A DNA stretch of 64,000 nucleotides from Corynebacterium sp. HMSC05H05 (GCF_001807265.1 NZ_KV788410.1:49365-113364), one strand, 5' to 3'; positions 1 to 8,287 are shown, numbered from the stretch's first letter. The notes: generated by a model from the letters alone, not told the origin. Program-made: numbers and translations.

Positions 1-170
1 ACGTCCACAAGCTTCGAGCCGTGCGCGCTCTGGATGAAGCGGGTCTGCCCGCCCACCGAGCCGAAACCGCGCACCGGCGAGTTCACGCCGCCCGGGGTGG
101 TTTTCTGCGCTCGCTCGAACAGTTCGTGCGAGCGCTGGGTGTTAGCTGAAGTCGGCTTTTCCGCAGTCAT
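1..170 (-). CDS. hemL: Glutamate-1-semialdehyde 2,1-aminomutase, N-terminal part (runs off the left edge)
   Basis: PLP enzyme that converts glutamate-1-semialdehyde to 5-aminolevulinate, the second step of the C5 haem route. Only the first 56 codons are in the window. After the start [20 protein letters not shown] comes the family signature [13 protein letters not shown], which places the start firmly. There is no Shine-Dalgarno sequence; a TAGGAT box (184-179, minus strand) ends 8 nt before the ATG, so the mRNA is probably leaderless. The divergent dehydrogenase starts only 20 bp away. In C. glutamicum hemL directly follows hemY; here a DedA gene and a dehydrogenase gene lie between them. 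Confidence 0.9.
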   Translation of the reverse strand, partial: MTAEKPTSANTQRSHELFERAQKTTPGGVNSPVRGFGSVGGQTRFIQSAHGSKLVD

Positions 171-190
171 GGTTGTCTATCCTAGGCCAT
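171..190. promoter_or_regulatory. Bidirectional -10 region shared by hemL and the divergent dehydrogenase
   Basis: The 20 bp between the two start codons contain the near-palindrome ATCCTAGG. Read on the plus strand it gives TATCCT (178-183), 7 nt before the ATG at 191. Read on the minus strand it gives TAGGAT (184-179), 8 nt before the hemL ATG at 170. Both fit the corynebacterial TANNNT -10 element, and the spacing would put both transcription starts at or next to the start codons. This is an inference from spacing; no -35 is evident. Confidence 0.5.
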
Positions 191-1027
191 ATGAAAATCG
201 CGTTTTTAGGCCTCGGCCGCATGGGCACGGAGCTCGCGCTCAAGCTCGTCGACGACCACGAACTGACCGTATGGAACCGCACCGCAGAGAAGACCGAACC
301 GCTGGTCTCACGCGGAGCTAACGCTGCTTCGACCCCCGCCGAGGCGGTCGAGGGCGCCGAGCTGGTGATCACCTGCCTGTTCGGCCCCGACATCGTGCGC
401 GAGGTAGTGATCGAGCCCGCGCTGATCCCCGACGGCGTGACCTGGGCCGATGCCACCACCATCTCGCCCGCGGACGCTGCCGCCTTCGCCGACGCCGTGC
501 CCGGCTACGTGCACACCCCGGTCGTCGGCTCGCTCCCGCCCGCGCGCGCTGGCAAGCTCGGCGTGTATGTCGGAGGCGCCGATGCCTCTCGACGTTCTAA
601 AGTCGCCGACGTCGTCGCCCCCTGGGCCGCCGCCGACCCCGAGCGCCTGAAGGAGGTGGACACCGCCGCCGGCGCCGCCGTGGGCAAACTGCTGGCCAAC
701 CTCGCCCTGGCCGTGACCATCGAAGGGTTCAAGGAAGCCCTGGTCCTGGGCGAATCCCAGGGGCTGTCGGAAGAGCAGGTGGTGGACATGCTCGGCTCCA
801 CCGGCCTGGAGTTCATCGTGAACATGAAGTCGCCGTTCCTTTTGGGTGAGCGCTCTACCTCGCCCGGTGATTTCACCGCCGACGCCATCGCCAAGGACGC
901 CCGCCTGATGCTCGCGTCCTCGGACCAGGACCTGCCCGCCGTCTCCGCCGCCCTGGCGTCGTTGGAGGCGCAGCAGGACGCCGGCCACGGCGACGAGGAC
1001 TTCTCCACCGTCGTGGTCAACCGCTAG
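191..1027 (+). CDS. NAD(P)-dependent oxidoreductase of the 3-hydroxyisobutyrate dehydrogenase family
   Basis: A 278-residue cytoplasmic beta-hydroxyacid dehydrogenase-type protein. The N-terminal Rossmann motif is IAFLGLGRMGTELALKL. The family's substrate-loop region appears as VVGSLPPARAGKLGVYVGG, and the conserved catalytic Lys is probably in AAVGKLLANLALAVTIEGFK. The C-terminal half is the helical domain of the family. Substrate is unknown; imine reductases and 3-hydroxyisobutyrate or tartronate semialdehyde reductases share this fold. The start is the ATG at 191 rather than the in-frame TTG at 173, because TATCCT lies 7 nt upstream and homologues begin at MKIAFLGLG. It stands alone on the plus strand between hemL and DedA. 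Confidence 0.85.
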   Translation: MKIAFLGLGRMGTELALKLVDDHELTVWNRTAEKTEPLVSRGANAASTPAEAVEGAELVITCLFGPDIVREVVIEPALIPDGVTWADATTISPADAAAFADAVPGYVHTPVVGSLPPARAGKLGVYVGGADASRRSKVADVVAPWAAADPERLKEVDTAAGAAVGKLLANLALAVTIEGFKEALVLGESQGLSEEQVVDMLGSTGLEFIVNMKSPFLLGERSTSPGDFTADAIAKDARLMLASSDQDLPAVSAALASLEAQQDAGHGDEDFSTVVVNR

Positions 1028-1166
1028 CCCAAATTGATTCACCGGCGAGTGAATAGATCCCCCGCGTTCTGACGGATCGCGGCTGAATCTGTCAGGTGGC
1101 CCCCATCGCCCCAGGTCGGCGCAAACGGCTGCCGTGATCTGTCAGGACCCCTTCGGTCCAACGACG

Positions 1167-1238
1167 CGAAAGTCGAGTCCGGGAGGTCGAGTCCGGGCCT
1201 AAAACAGGGCGAACTCGACCTCCGCCGCTCGACTTTCG
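1167..1238. repeat. Nested inverted repeat in the convergent gap between dehydrogenase and DedA genes
   Basis: Outer arms CGAAAGTCGAG (1167-1177) and CTCGACTTTCG (1228-1238) are perfect complements. Inner arms GGAGGTCGAG (1182-1191) and CTCGACCTCC (1214-1223) are also perfect. The left side additionally contains GTCGAGTCCGGG twice in direct orientation (1172-1183 and 1186-1197). The whole could fold as a long stem with an internal loop. There is no T-tract on either strand, so it is not a typical intrinsic terminator. The gap (1028-1254) also holds ATCTGTCAGG twice, near 1087 and 1136, and the near-inverse CTGACGGATC near 1069. Confidence 0.75.
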
Positions 1239-1254
1239 GCGCCGCCCGGCCCCG

Positions 1255-2022
1255 CTAGCGCCCGGCCTCGATCTCGTTGCCCACGACCTCGGCGGTCGGC
1301 TTCTTCTTGCCCTGGTTGCGGAAGATGCCGTAGAACACCACCACCAGCAGCGCGATGGCGATCCAGTTGGCCACCTTGGCGTATTGCTCCAGCACCATCA
1401 CGACCGGCTCGCCGATCCACCAGCCCAGGCCCAGGTAGAGGAAGGACCAGATGGTTTTGGAGATGAAGTCCAGGACCATGAACTTCCACAGCGGCATCCC
1501 GGTCATGCCCATGAGCACGAACACCACGAACGCGATCGGCAGCGGGATGGGCACGTAGGCCAAGAAGATGCCCAGCCAGCCCAGCTTGACGGCCCACTGC
1601 TCCACGCGCGCGATGTTTTTCGCGGCGCGCGGCGAGTTCGCGGCCTGCACGTCCAGGATCCCGCGGCCCCAGAGTTTGCCGGCCCACCAGTAGATCCAGT
1701 CGAACTTGATGTTCACGATCGAGCCGATGAGCAGGAACAACAGCCAGTGCGGCGCCTCCCCCACCGCGGCGAGCGCACCGGTGGACGCGGCGCCGACGCG
1801 CGAGCCGGTCAGCGCCAGCATGATCGGCGGGGCCAGCCCCAAAAACCACGCCCGCAGCGGGATCATGGCCAAGCCGAAGATGCCGACGAAGCCGAACCAG
1901 CCCAGACACCAGTAGTCGGCTTTGGTGGGTTTGCCGTTCCAGGGCAGGCCGTCTTCCTCCCACCATTCCTTCTCGGCAGGCTCGGTACCGGCTGTCTCGC
2001 GTGGATCCGCGTGTTCTTCCAT
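1255..2022 (-). CDS. DedA/VTT-family membrane protein
   Basis: A 255-residue integral membrane protein with several hydrophobic segments. The central WLGIFLAYVPIPLPIAFVVF block resembles the conserved G-x-P-x-P core of DedA (SNARE-associated, VTT) proteins, which are implicated in lipid scrambling and membrane homeostasis. The N-terminal 40 residues are acidic and Trp-rich (EKEWWEEDG), which is unusual. The gene lies downstream of hemY with a 73-bp gap. A TAGGTT box (2036-2031, minus strand) ends 8 nt before the ATG and there is no Shine-Dalgarno sequence, so it probably has its own leaderless promoter. Assignment to a DedA subfamily is tentative; no function in haem synthesis is implied. Confidence 0.75.
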   Translation of the reverse strand: MEEHADPRETAGTEPAEKEWWEEDGLPWNGKPTKADYWCLGWFGFVGIFGLAMIPLRAWFLGLAPPIMLALTGSRVGAASTGALAAVGEAPHWLLFLLIGSIVNIKFDWIYWWAGKLWGRGILDVQAANSPRAAKNIARVEQWAVKLGWLGIFLAYVPIPLPIAFVVFVLMGMTGMPLWKFMVLDFISKTIWSFLYLGLGWWIGEPVVMVLEQYAKVANWIAIALLVVVFYGIFRNQGKKKPTAEVVGNEIEAGR

Positions 2023-2095
2023 AGGTGATCAACCTAGTGCACATCCGCCCGCTGCCCCTACCCAAGCGGAGAATGTGCCGGGACCTCCCGCTGAC

Positions 2096-3520
2096 TTAGG
2101 GCTTTTGCTTATCGACGGCAGCTGCCGCCGCGCCCCTCGCATCGGCGATCACTGCCGGCACGCCGACCCCACCGGCCCACGCGCCGGTGAGGGAGATGTG
2201 GGAGGCCTTTGGTTCGTCGTTAAGCAATCTGCGCACCTTGGACACGGTGGCGAGGTGGTTCTCGTCGAAGCGGGGCAGGCCGCCGAGCCAGCGTTGGACG
2301 TAGATTTCCTCGAGGCCGGCGGCGCGGCCGTCGAAGCCGGTGATGGTTTTGAGGTCGTCGAGGGCCCAGTCCACGAGATCGTCCTCGGTGGCGGTGATGG
2401 CGACGTTGTCGCCGAAGCGGCCGAAGCTGGCGCGCACGAGTGCGCCGCCGCGCTCGGCGAGGTGCGGCCACTTGCGCGAGGAGAACGTGAATGCCTTCGC
2501 GTGGACGCCCTCGGCGCCGGTAGATACGAGGACGCCGGAGTTCTGCGGCAAGCCCTCGTCGGTGGCAAAGCGCATGCCCACCACGGCGGAGTTGGCCAGC
2601 TTCACAGTTTTCAGCGCCTCGGAGGCCTCAGGCGCGATCCCTTTGAGCAGCAGCGCCGCGGTCGGGGCGGGCACGGCGAGGATGACGTGGTCGTAGACCT
2701 TGTCCTCGCCGCCTTTGAGTCGGTACTTCGAGCCCTCGAGCTCGATAGCGGAAATGAAGGCGTCGATGTAGATGTCCGCGCCGGATTTCTCGGCGAGCGT
2801 TTCGTAGAGCTCCTGGTAACCGTCGCGGAACGTCTTGAACACCGCACCCTGACCGGTGGGCATCTCGCGGCGGGAGCGCTCCAGGTTGGCCACGGCGGTG
2901 GACAGGTGCACCGGCCCGTCGGCGGCGAGGCGGTCGAACTCCTCCGCCAGCTGGGGGATGGTCGCGCGCACGCCGAGTTCGTCGGCGGTGCAGGAGTACA
3001 CCCCGCCGAGCAGGGAGGAGACGATGTTGTCCACCACTTCGTCGCCGTAGCGCTCGCGCACAAGCTTGCCGACGTTGACGTCGCCGCCGACCTCCCAGTC
3101 GAAGCCTTCGCGCTCGGCTTCGGTGTCGATGCGCTGCGCGGTGGCCTCGCTGACCAGGTGCTTGACGGTCTCGGACGTGGACGGGATGCCCATCACGCCG
3201 CCGGTGGGCAGTCCTCGGGTCTCGCCGTCGACCCACACCAGGGAGCGCAGGCCGGAGGGCTCCACCAGGGAGTCGGCCAGGCCGAGCTCGGTGAAGAAGT
3301 CCACGGCGTCCTGGCGGCGCGCCAGGAACGCCTCGGCGCCCATATCGGTGGGGCCTGCCTCGAAGGCGACGGTGTGGAGCTTGCCGCCGAGGCGGTCGGT
3401 GGCCTCGTAGACGTCGACCTTGAGGTCGTCCTTATCCCCCTCGGCGTGGACGAAGTCCGCGCCGAGCTCGTACGCGGCGGTCAGGCCCGCCAGACCGGCG
3501 CCGATGATGGCGATGTTCAT
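2096..3520 (-). CDS. hemY: Coproporphyrinogen III / protoporphyrinogen oxidase
   Basis: FAD-dependent oxidase of 474 residues that aromatises the porphyrin ring late in haem synthesis. In actinobacteria this family works on coproporphyrinogen III (coproporphyrin-dependent pathway, also called CgoX). The N-terminus IAIIGAGLAGLTAAYEL is the dinucleotide-binding motif, followed by the family's DRLGGKLHT segment. The C-terminus (GAWAGGVGVPAVIADARGAA) is the second FAD-contacting segment. The start ATG overlaps the hemE stop codon in an ATGA arrangement, so hemE and hemY are translationally coupled. Confidence 0.93.
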   Translation of the reverse strand: MNIAIIGAGLAGLTAAYELGADFVHAEGDKDDLKVDVYEATDRLGGKLHTVAFEAGPTDMGAEAFLARRQDAVDFFTELGLADSLVEPSGLRSLVWVDGETRGLPTGGVMGIPSTSETVKHLVSEATAQRIDTEAEREGFDWEVGGDVNVGKLVRERYGDEVVDNIVSSLLGGVYSCTADELGVRATIPQLAEEFDRLAADGPVHLSTAVANLERSRREMPTGQGAVFKTFRDGYQELYETLAEKSGADIYIDAFISAIELEGSKYRLKGGEDKVYDHVILAVPAPTAALLLKGIAPEASEALKTVKLANSAVVGMRFATDEGLPQNSGVLVSTGAEGVHAKAFTFSSRKWPHLAERGGALVRASFGRFGDNVAITATEDDLVDWALDDLKTITGFDGRAAGLEEIYVQRWLGGLPRFDENHLATVSKVRRLLNDEPKASHISLTGAWAGGVGVPAVIADARGAAAAAVDKQKP

Positions 3521-4569
3521 GAGTTCTCCTCGTGGATGATGCGCACGGCCTCGGTGATCGCGTCCGCGTCGGTGGTGGGCAATACGCCGTGGCCGAGGTT
3601 GAAGATGTGCCCGGTGGCGTCGCCAGCCTTGATTGCGCGCGCGGCCTCGGCCTTGATGCGCGCGACCTCGCCGCGCACCACGTCGGTGCCAGCGAACAGC
3701 ATGGCTGGGTCGAGGTTGCCCTGCAGCACGCGCGGGGAGGCGAATCGCGTCGCGGCTGTATCCAGCGGCACGCGCCAGTCCACGCCCATGACCTCGCTGC
3801 CGGCTTCGGACATCGCGCCGAGCAACTCGCCGGTGGTGACGCCGAAGTGGATGCGCGGGATCTCTCCTGCGACGGATTCAAGGATTTCCACGGAGTACGG
3901 CAGCACGAATTCGCGGTAGTCGGCTTCGGTGAGGAAGCCCGCCCAGGAGTCGAACAGCTGCATCGCGTCGATGCCGGCCTCGACCTGCGTGCGCAGAAAC
4001 GCGATGATGGTGGGCACCAGGCGGCGCATGAGCGCGTGCCAGGTCTCCGGCTCGGCGTGCATCATCGCCTTGGTCTTCTCGTGGTTCTTGCTCGGCCCGC
4101 CCTCGACGAGGTAGCTGGCCAGGGTAAACGGCGCGCCGACGAATCCGATCAGGGCTTGGGTGTCGCTCAGTTCGTCGAGGATGATGCGGATGCCATCGGC
4201 CACGGCAGCGACTTCGTCGTCAAGCAAAGGCAGCTTCTCGACGTCACTCCGCGACGTCACCGCCTCCCCCATCACAGGACCGCGGCCGGGCACGATCTCC
4301 ACGTCCACGCCCGCCGCCTTGAGCGGGACCACGATGTCGGAGAACAGGATCGCGGCGTCGACGTCGTGGCGGCGCACCGGCTGCAGCGTGATCTCCGCGA
4401 GCAGTTCCGGCATGAAGCACGAGTCCAGCATGGGGATGCCTTCGCGCACTTCGCGGTATTCGGGCAGGGAGCGGCCGGCCTGGCGCATGAACCACACCGG
4501 GGTGCGCGAGGGGGTGCGGCCGTGCGCCGCCTCGAGCAGGGGTGCGTTGGTGAGATCGCGTCTGGTCAT
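3517..4569 (-). CDS. hemE: Uroporphyrinogen decarboxylase
   Basis: A 350-residue cytoplasmic enzyme that removes four carboxyl groups from uroporphyrinogen III to give coproporphyrinogen III. Family signatures are PVWFMRQAGRSLPEYR near residue 25 (substrate-binding Arg residues), FSDIVVPLKAAG, GFVGAPFTLASYLVEGG and the C-terminal FNLGHGVLP. The reading frame stays open upstream to about 4935, but that part overlaps the neighbouring gene. The ATG at 4569 gives the expected family length. A TAGGCT box (4583-4578, minus strand) ends 8 nt upstream and its TAG is the stop codon of the preceding ATPase homologue, so hemE may have a private leaderless promoter. It overlaps hemY by 4 bp. Confidence 0.95.
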   Translation of the reverse strand: MTRRDLTNAPLLEAAHGRTPSRTPVWFMRQAGRSLPEYREVREGIPMLDSCFMPELLAEITLQPVRRHDVDAAILFSDIVVPLKAAGVDVEIVPGRGPVMGEAVTSRSDVEKLPLLDDEVAAVADGIRIILDELSDTQALIGFVGAPFTLASYLVEGGPSKNHEKTKAMMHAEPETWHALMRRLVPTIIAFLRTQVEAGIDAMQLFDSWAGFLTEADYREFVLPYSVEILESVAGEIPRIHFGVTTGELLGAMSEAGSEVMGVDWRVPLDTAATRFASPRVLQGNLDPAMLFAGTDVVRGEVARIKAEAARAIKAGDATGHIFNLGHGVLPTTDADAITEAVRIIHEENS

Positions 4570-4580
4570 GGCACCCAAGC

Positions 4581-7187
4581 CTACCGGCGCAGGCCCTGAA
4601 CCCGGAACCGGCTGGCGCGGCGGGAGGAGTACTCCACAAGCAGGGAACTTCCCAGCATGAGCAGGGTTGCGCCCACTGGCGGCAGCACGCCTGCGGCGGC
4701 GAGGATGATGGCGGCCGCGTTGTAGGTGCCGGCGAACCACAGGTTCCTGTCGGCGATGCGGTTGACGCGGCGGGCGTGCTCGATGGCCTGAGGCACGGCC
4801 ATAACGTCGTTGCGCACGAGCACGACGTCGCTGACGTTGTTCCAGTTCGGCGCCTTGGTGCCGTAGAGGTCCTCGCCGGCGTAGAGGATGCCGGAGTCCG
4901 CCACGCGCAGCACCGGCAGCACGCTGGAATCGCACACCATGGCCACGATGCCGCCTTGGGTGTGCAGGGCGCGCACCGCGGCGGGTTTCTCCTGGGAACG
5001 GATCCCGGCGAGCACCTGCGAAATGCCCAAAAAGTCCGCGAAGCGGCGCGCCACCGGGTACGTGTCGCGCGAGAGCATCACGGTTTCCACACCCATGGAT
5101 TCCAGGGTGTCCACGGCCTCAATGGCATCTTCCTTGGCGGGGTCGAACAGGGTGATCACGCCGCGGTCCTTGCCGTCCCAGCGCACCACTACCGGGGTGC
5201 CGCCGGTGGTGGCGGCCACGGACAGTTTGCCGCGCAACTGCGACAGGTTCGTCGGGCGCCACAGCGAGGCGTCGAACGTCTGTGTGCGGGCGTTGTCGCC
5301 GCTGCCCCAGGTGGCAGTGAGGCGGCCGCCGAATTCGCCGTCCGGGGTGATCGTGTCGTCGCTGACCTCGATCCAGTCCGGCAGGCGCGGGTCCCCGGAG
5401 CGGGCGTCTCGCACCTCACGCGCGGCCTTCACAATGGCGCGGGAGGCCGGGTGGTCCGAATCTGCGGAGAGCACGCCGGCGATGCGCACCACCAGCTCGC
5501 TGCTCTCCCCGCCCGCGGCGGTGACTGTTTCCACGTGCATCTCCGGCAGCACGAGCGTGCCCACGCGGTTGAACACCACCGTGTCCACCTTGGATAGCAC
5601 CCGTAGCGCGTTGCCGTCGCGCATGAGCACGCCATTGCGCACGGCCGCCTCGATGCCCTGGCGGATGGCCAGCGCCGGAGAGATGGCGAGGCTGAACGGG
5701 GCGACCACCACCAAGATTGCCAAGGCTGTCGACGCCGCGGTGTTGATGTTTCCCGTAAACAGCAGCCACAAGCCGAAATCCAGGACCGCAATCGCGTACG
5801 CGGCCGGGATGAGCATGCTGGCAGAGCGGGTGGAGACCATCGTGGCGGCGTTCTGGTGCCGCGAGGCCTCCTCCAGCCAGCGATGCACCGCCGTCAACAG
5901 CGTGGTGTGGCCGACGCGGCTGGAGCGGACCTTGATGTCGCCCTCGCGCAGCACGGAGCCCGCCACCACGCGCTTGCCCACCTTCAGCTGCGGGCTGTCG
6001 TGGGTGTTCACCAGCTCCCAGCCGATGGAGCCGGACCCGCCGACAACCTCCCCGTCTACCGGGATGACTTGGCCTGCGCGGACACGGACGTCGTCGCCAC
6101 GCATGATCTCTGTGGCCGGAAGGCGCTCCCTGCCGCCACCCTTCTTGCGGTGGGTGACCTCGTAGATCGAGTCTGCGCCGGGGCGTCGCGCCTCCAGCTC
6201 GTCCAGTAGGTTGGTGCGCACGCGCATGGAAAAGAAGCGCCCGAGTAGCAGCAGCGTGGTCACGGTGCAGGAAACTTCGAGGTAGAGCTCCGGGCCGCGG
6301 CCGATCTCCAACGGCACCCACGTGCCGCTGGATTGGTAGCCGATGCGCCCGGCCTCCGTGAACAGCAGCATGGCAAAGGACCACAGGTAGGACGCCAAGA
6401 TGGCGATCGAACTCGCGCCGTCCAGCGCCGAGAGCCCGCGGCGCACGCCGCCGGCCATGGCGCGGTGGAACGGGGAGGCGCACCACAGCGCCACCGGGGT
6501 GGTCAGCGCGAACGCCACCCACTGCCAGCCCGGAAACCCCAGCGCGGGCACATAGGTCAGCAGCAGCACCGGGATGGTCAGCACCACCGCCAGCCACAGC
6601 CTGCCCGGGGTGACCAGGTCGCGGGCGGTAAACAGCACGTCGCCACTGCGGCGCTCCGCGCGGGTTTTGTTTTGCACGAACCCCTGGGCGCGGGCCAACA
6701 GGTGCGCGGCTTCCTCCTTGCGGTGGTGCTTGGCGCGCCGCGGCATGGGGTGTTCCGTCCAATAGCGGCCGTGGGCGCGGCGCTGCAGGGTGGAATCCGT
6801 GACCACGGGGGTCACGCCGAAGTCTTCGATGGTCTTGATCAGCTGCGGCAGCGGCATGGTCGCCGGGGCGGTCACCCACGCCATGCGGGTGGGGTACACC
6901 AGGCGCGCGGAAACCCCTTCCAGGGATTCGAGGGCGTCTTCGATCTCTGTCAGCTGCGGGCCGTCTTCCACCCCGTGCAGTTCGAAGGCGTAGGACGCGT
7001 TGGGGCGCACAAGCTCGCCGTCCAGGTCGCGCCTGGCGGTCGCCGGGTCGACGCCGGCTTGGCGGGCAGCGTTGCGGGCTGCCTCGATGCAGTTGTCGAG
7101 CTCCTCGCCGCTCAGCTGATCCAGCTTGGCGCCTTCGCGTCCGGTGGTGCTGAGCTTTTCCAGGTCCTCGCCCTCATACTTGCTCAT
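4581..7187 (-). CDS. Catalytically degenerate P-type (P1B-like) ATPase homologue in the haem operon
   Basis: An 868-residue membrane protein with the layout of a heavy-metal P-type ATPase: an N-terminal ferredoxin-like domain (about 65-130), transmembrane pairs near 197-238, 258-318, 456-509 and 820-852, an actuator domain (about 340-430) and a P/N domain (about 530-790). The active-site residues are gone. FDKTGT is FNRVGT, with Asn at 540 in place of the phosphorylated Asp. TGES is THDS (395-398). CPC is APF (496-498). GDGIND is CDSSVL (752-757), and the TGD motif is SRD (706-708). The SDHP box (577-580) is kept. The N-terminal domain has no CxxC. It overlaps the upstream membrane gene by 4 bp and lies 11 bp before hemE. 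Being intact over 868 codons, it is more likely a selected non-catalytic protein than a decaying gene. A role in haem or metal handling is inference from position only. Confidence 0.85.
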   Translation of the reverse strand: MSKYEGEDLEKLSTTGREGAKLDQLSGEELDNCIEAARNAARQAGVDPATARRDLDGELVRPNASYAFELHGVEDGPQLTEIEDALESLEGVSARLVYPTRMAWVTAPATMPLPQLIKTIEDFGVTPVVTDSTLQRRAHGRYWTEHPMPRRAKHHRKEEAAHLLARAQGFVQNKTRAERRSGDVLFTARDLVTPGRLWLAVVLTIPVLLLTYVPALGFPGWQWVAFALTTPVALWCASPFHRAMAGGVRRGLSALDGASSIAILASYLWSFAMLLFTEAGRIGYQSSGTWVPLEIGRGPELYLEVSCTVTTLLLLGRFFSMRVRTNLLDELEARRPGADSIYEVTHRKKGGGRERLPATEIMRGDDVRVRAGQVIPVDGEVVGGSGSIGWELVNTHDSPQLKVGKRVVAGSVLREGDIKVRSSRVGHTTLLTAVHRWLEEASRHQNAATMVSTRSASMLIPAAYAIAVLDFGLWLLFTGNINTAASTALAILVVVAPFSLAISPALAIRQGIEAAVRNGVLMRDGNALRVLSKVDTVVFNRVGTLVLPEMHVETVTAAGGESSELVVRIAGVLSADSDHPASRAIVKAAREVRDARSGDPRLPDWIEVSDDTITPDGEFGGRLTATWGSGDNARTQTFDASLWRPTNLSQLRGKLSVAATTGGTPVVVRWDGKDRGVITLFDPAKEDAIEAVDTLESMGVETVMLSRDTYPVARRFADFLGISQVLAGIRSQEKPAAVRALHTQGGIVAMVCDSSVLPVLRVADSGILYAGEDLYGTKAPNWNNVSDVVLVRNDVMAVPQAIEHARRVNRIADRNLWFAGTYNAAAIILAAAGVLPPVGATLLMLGSSLLVEYSSRRASRFRVQGLRR

Positions 7188-7678
7188 TCCACGCCTTCCC
7201 AGACGTCGCCACTGCGTTTATCCACGAACGCGTTGGCGGCCGGGCGGAACACGAAAAACAGAGCGAAGACCAGCACGCCGACCACCGCGAACGCGGCCCA
7301 GCCGGCCACGCCGACGAAGAAGCTGGCCAGCTGCAAAAACACCGCCAGGCCGATGAACCCGGCCAACCAGCGGCGCGCCACCTTCGAGCCTTTGGGCAGG
7401 TAGGCGCAGCACGAGGTAATCAAGGAGCCGAGGATGATGCTGCCCCAGGTGTAGACCCGCAGGTTGCGTGCGAAGATGCCCTCCACGTCCGCGTCCAGGT
7501 CCTTGGGCGAATCCGCCACCATGGTCAAAAACGCGATGACGAACATCAGCACCGCCGCTATCAGGCACAGGTAGTAACCGATTTTCAGCGGCTTCGGCCA
7601 TGCCTGGCCGACCTCGCCGGTAAAGCGCCGGTTCCTGTCGTTCGGGTCCGACACCATCGTCGGGAACATGCCTGCCAC
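7184..7678 (-). CDS. Small integral membrane protein of the haem operon
   Basis: A 164-residue protein I cannot assign to a named family. It has about four hydrophobic segments (near 33-55, 77-92, 104-125 and 127-146) and a short polar N-terminus. A Cys pair in the second segment (LITSCCAYLP) is notable. The start is the GTG at 7678: AGGAG lies 9 nt upstream, whereas the in-frame ATG at 7669 has no ribosome site. Its TGA overlaps the ATG of the ATPase homologue by 4 bp, and the preceding membrane gene ends 3 bp upstream. The two are therefore probably made together, possibly as partners of the ATPase homologue. Confidence 0.8.
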   Translation of the reverse strand: MAGMFPTMVSDPNDRNRRFTGEVGQAWPKPLKIGYYLCLIAAVLMFVIAFLTMVADSPKDLDADVEGIFARNLRVYTWGSIILGSLITSCCAYLPKGSKVARRWLAGFIGLAVFLQLASFFVGVAGWAAFAVVGVLVFALFFVFRPAANAFVDKRSGDVWEGVE

Positions 7679-7681
7679 CGC

Positions 7682-8287
7682 TTAGTTCTCCTTCTCCTCC
7701 GGCGCCTCCGCCGCATCAGCACTACCGCTGGACTTGTCCTTAGGTGGTTTGGTCCACGCCACGGAGTCCTTATCCACTGAATAGATCACGCCCATCACGC
7801 CCGCAACACCAAGGATGATCTGCACGACGCCGTCCACGCCGAACAGCGCGGTCGGCACCGCGGTGGAGGCCGGCACCATCATGAACAGCGTGAGCATGCG
7901 CAGCGCGAAAAACACGGAGAAGATCTGCAGCAGCCTGCGGGCGTTTTCCGCCCATTTCGCCTGTTTTTGTACCGCGCGCAGCGCGAAGACGAACAGCAGG
8001 ATCACGCCGAGCTGCAGCAGCGCCATGATGAAGATCGAGCCGTACACGCTGGCGTTCATCAGCGCCTCGGAGACCTCGCCGTCGCCGTTTTTGGCGCGCT
8101 CCTTGGCCACCTCGCGCAGCGCGGACGGGTCGATCACGCTCGCCGCGACGGCGAAGATCTGGTGCAGCAGTTCCCCGCCGATCATCACGGTCCAGGCCGC
8201 GAGCATGTAGCGCACAGCTTCAGGCATGGAGCCCTTGTGCTTCTCGACGGCCTCCGGTCCCACCCTGCTCGGTGATCCCGGATTCAT
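7682..8287 (-). CDS. Membrane protein of the haem operon, downstream of hemB
   Basis: A 201-residue protein with about four predicted transmembrane segments (YMLAAWTVMIGGELLHQIF, a segment around FIMALLQLGVILLFVFALRA, then LLQIFSVFFALRMLTLFMMV and a last glycine-rich one) and a polar, acidic C-terminal tail rich in Lys, Ala and Glu. No family recognised. The frame is open to an ATG at 8305 inside hemB. I prefer the ATG at 8287 (MNPGSPSR): TAGCTT (8300-8295, minus strand) ends 7 nt before it, and its TAG is the hemB stop. Position between hemB and hemE suggests a supporting membrane role in tetrapyrrole synthesis, unproven. Confidence 0.8.
   Translation of the reverse strand: MNPGSPSRVGPEAVEKHKGSMPEAVRYMLAAWTVMIGGELLHQIFAVAASVIDPSALREVAKERAKNGDGEVSEALMNASVYGSIFIMALLQLGVILLFVFALRAVQKQAKWAENARRLLQIFSVFFALRMLTLFMMVPASTAVPTALFGVDGVVQIILGVAGVMGVIYSVDKDSVAWTKPPKDKSSGSADAAEAPEEKEN

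Noticed and set aside
173..191. TTG 173 as start of the dehydrogenase
   Set aside because: It would add six non-conserved residues and leave no room for a promoter or ribosome site; ATG 191 fits the -10 spacing and the family N-terminus.
1922..4599. Long plus-strand frames over hemY and hemE
   Set aside because: Same reason: antisense shadows of confirmed minus-strand genes, with low-complexity His/Gly/Arg-rich translations.
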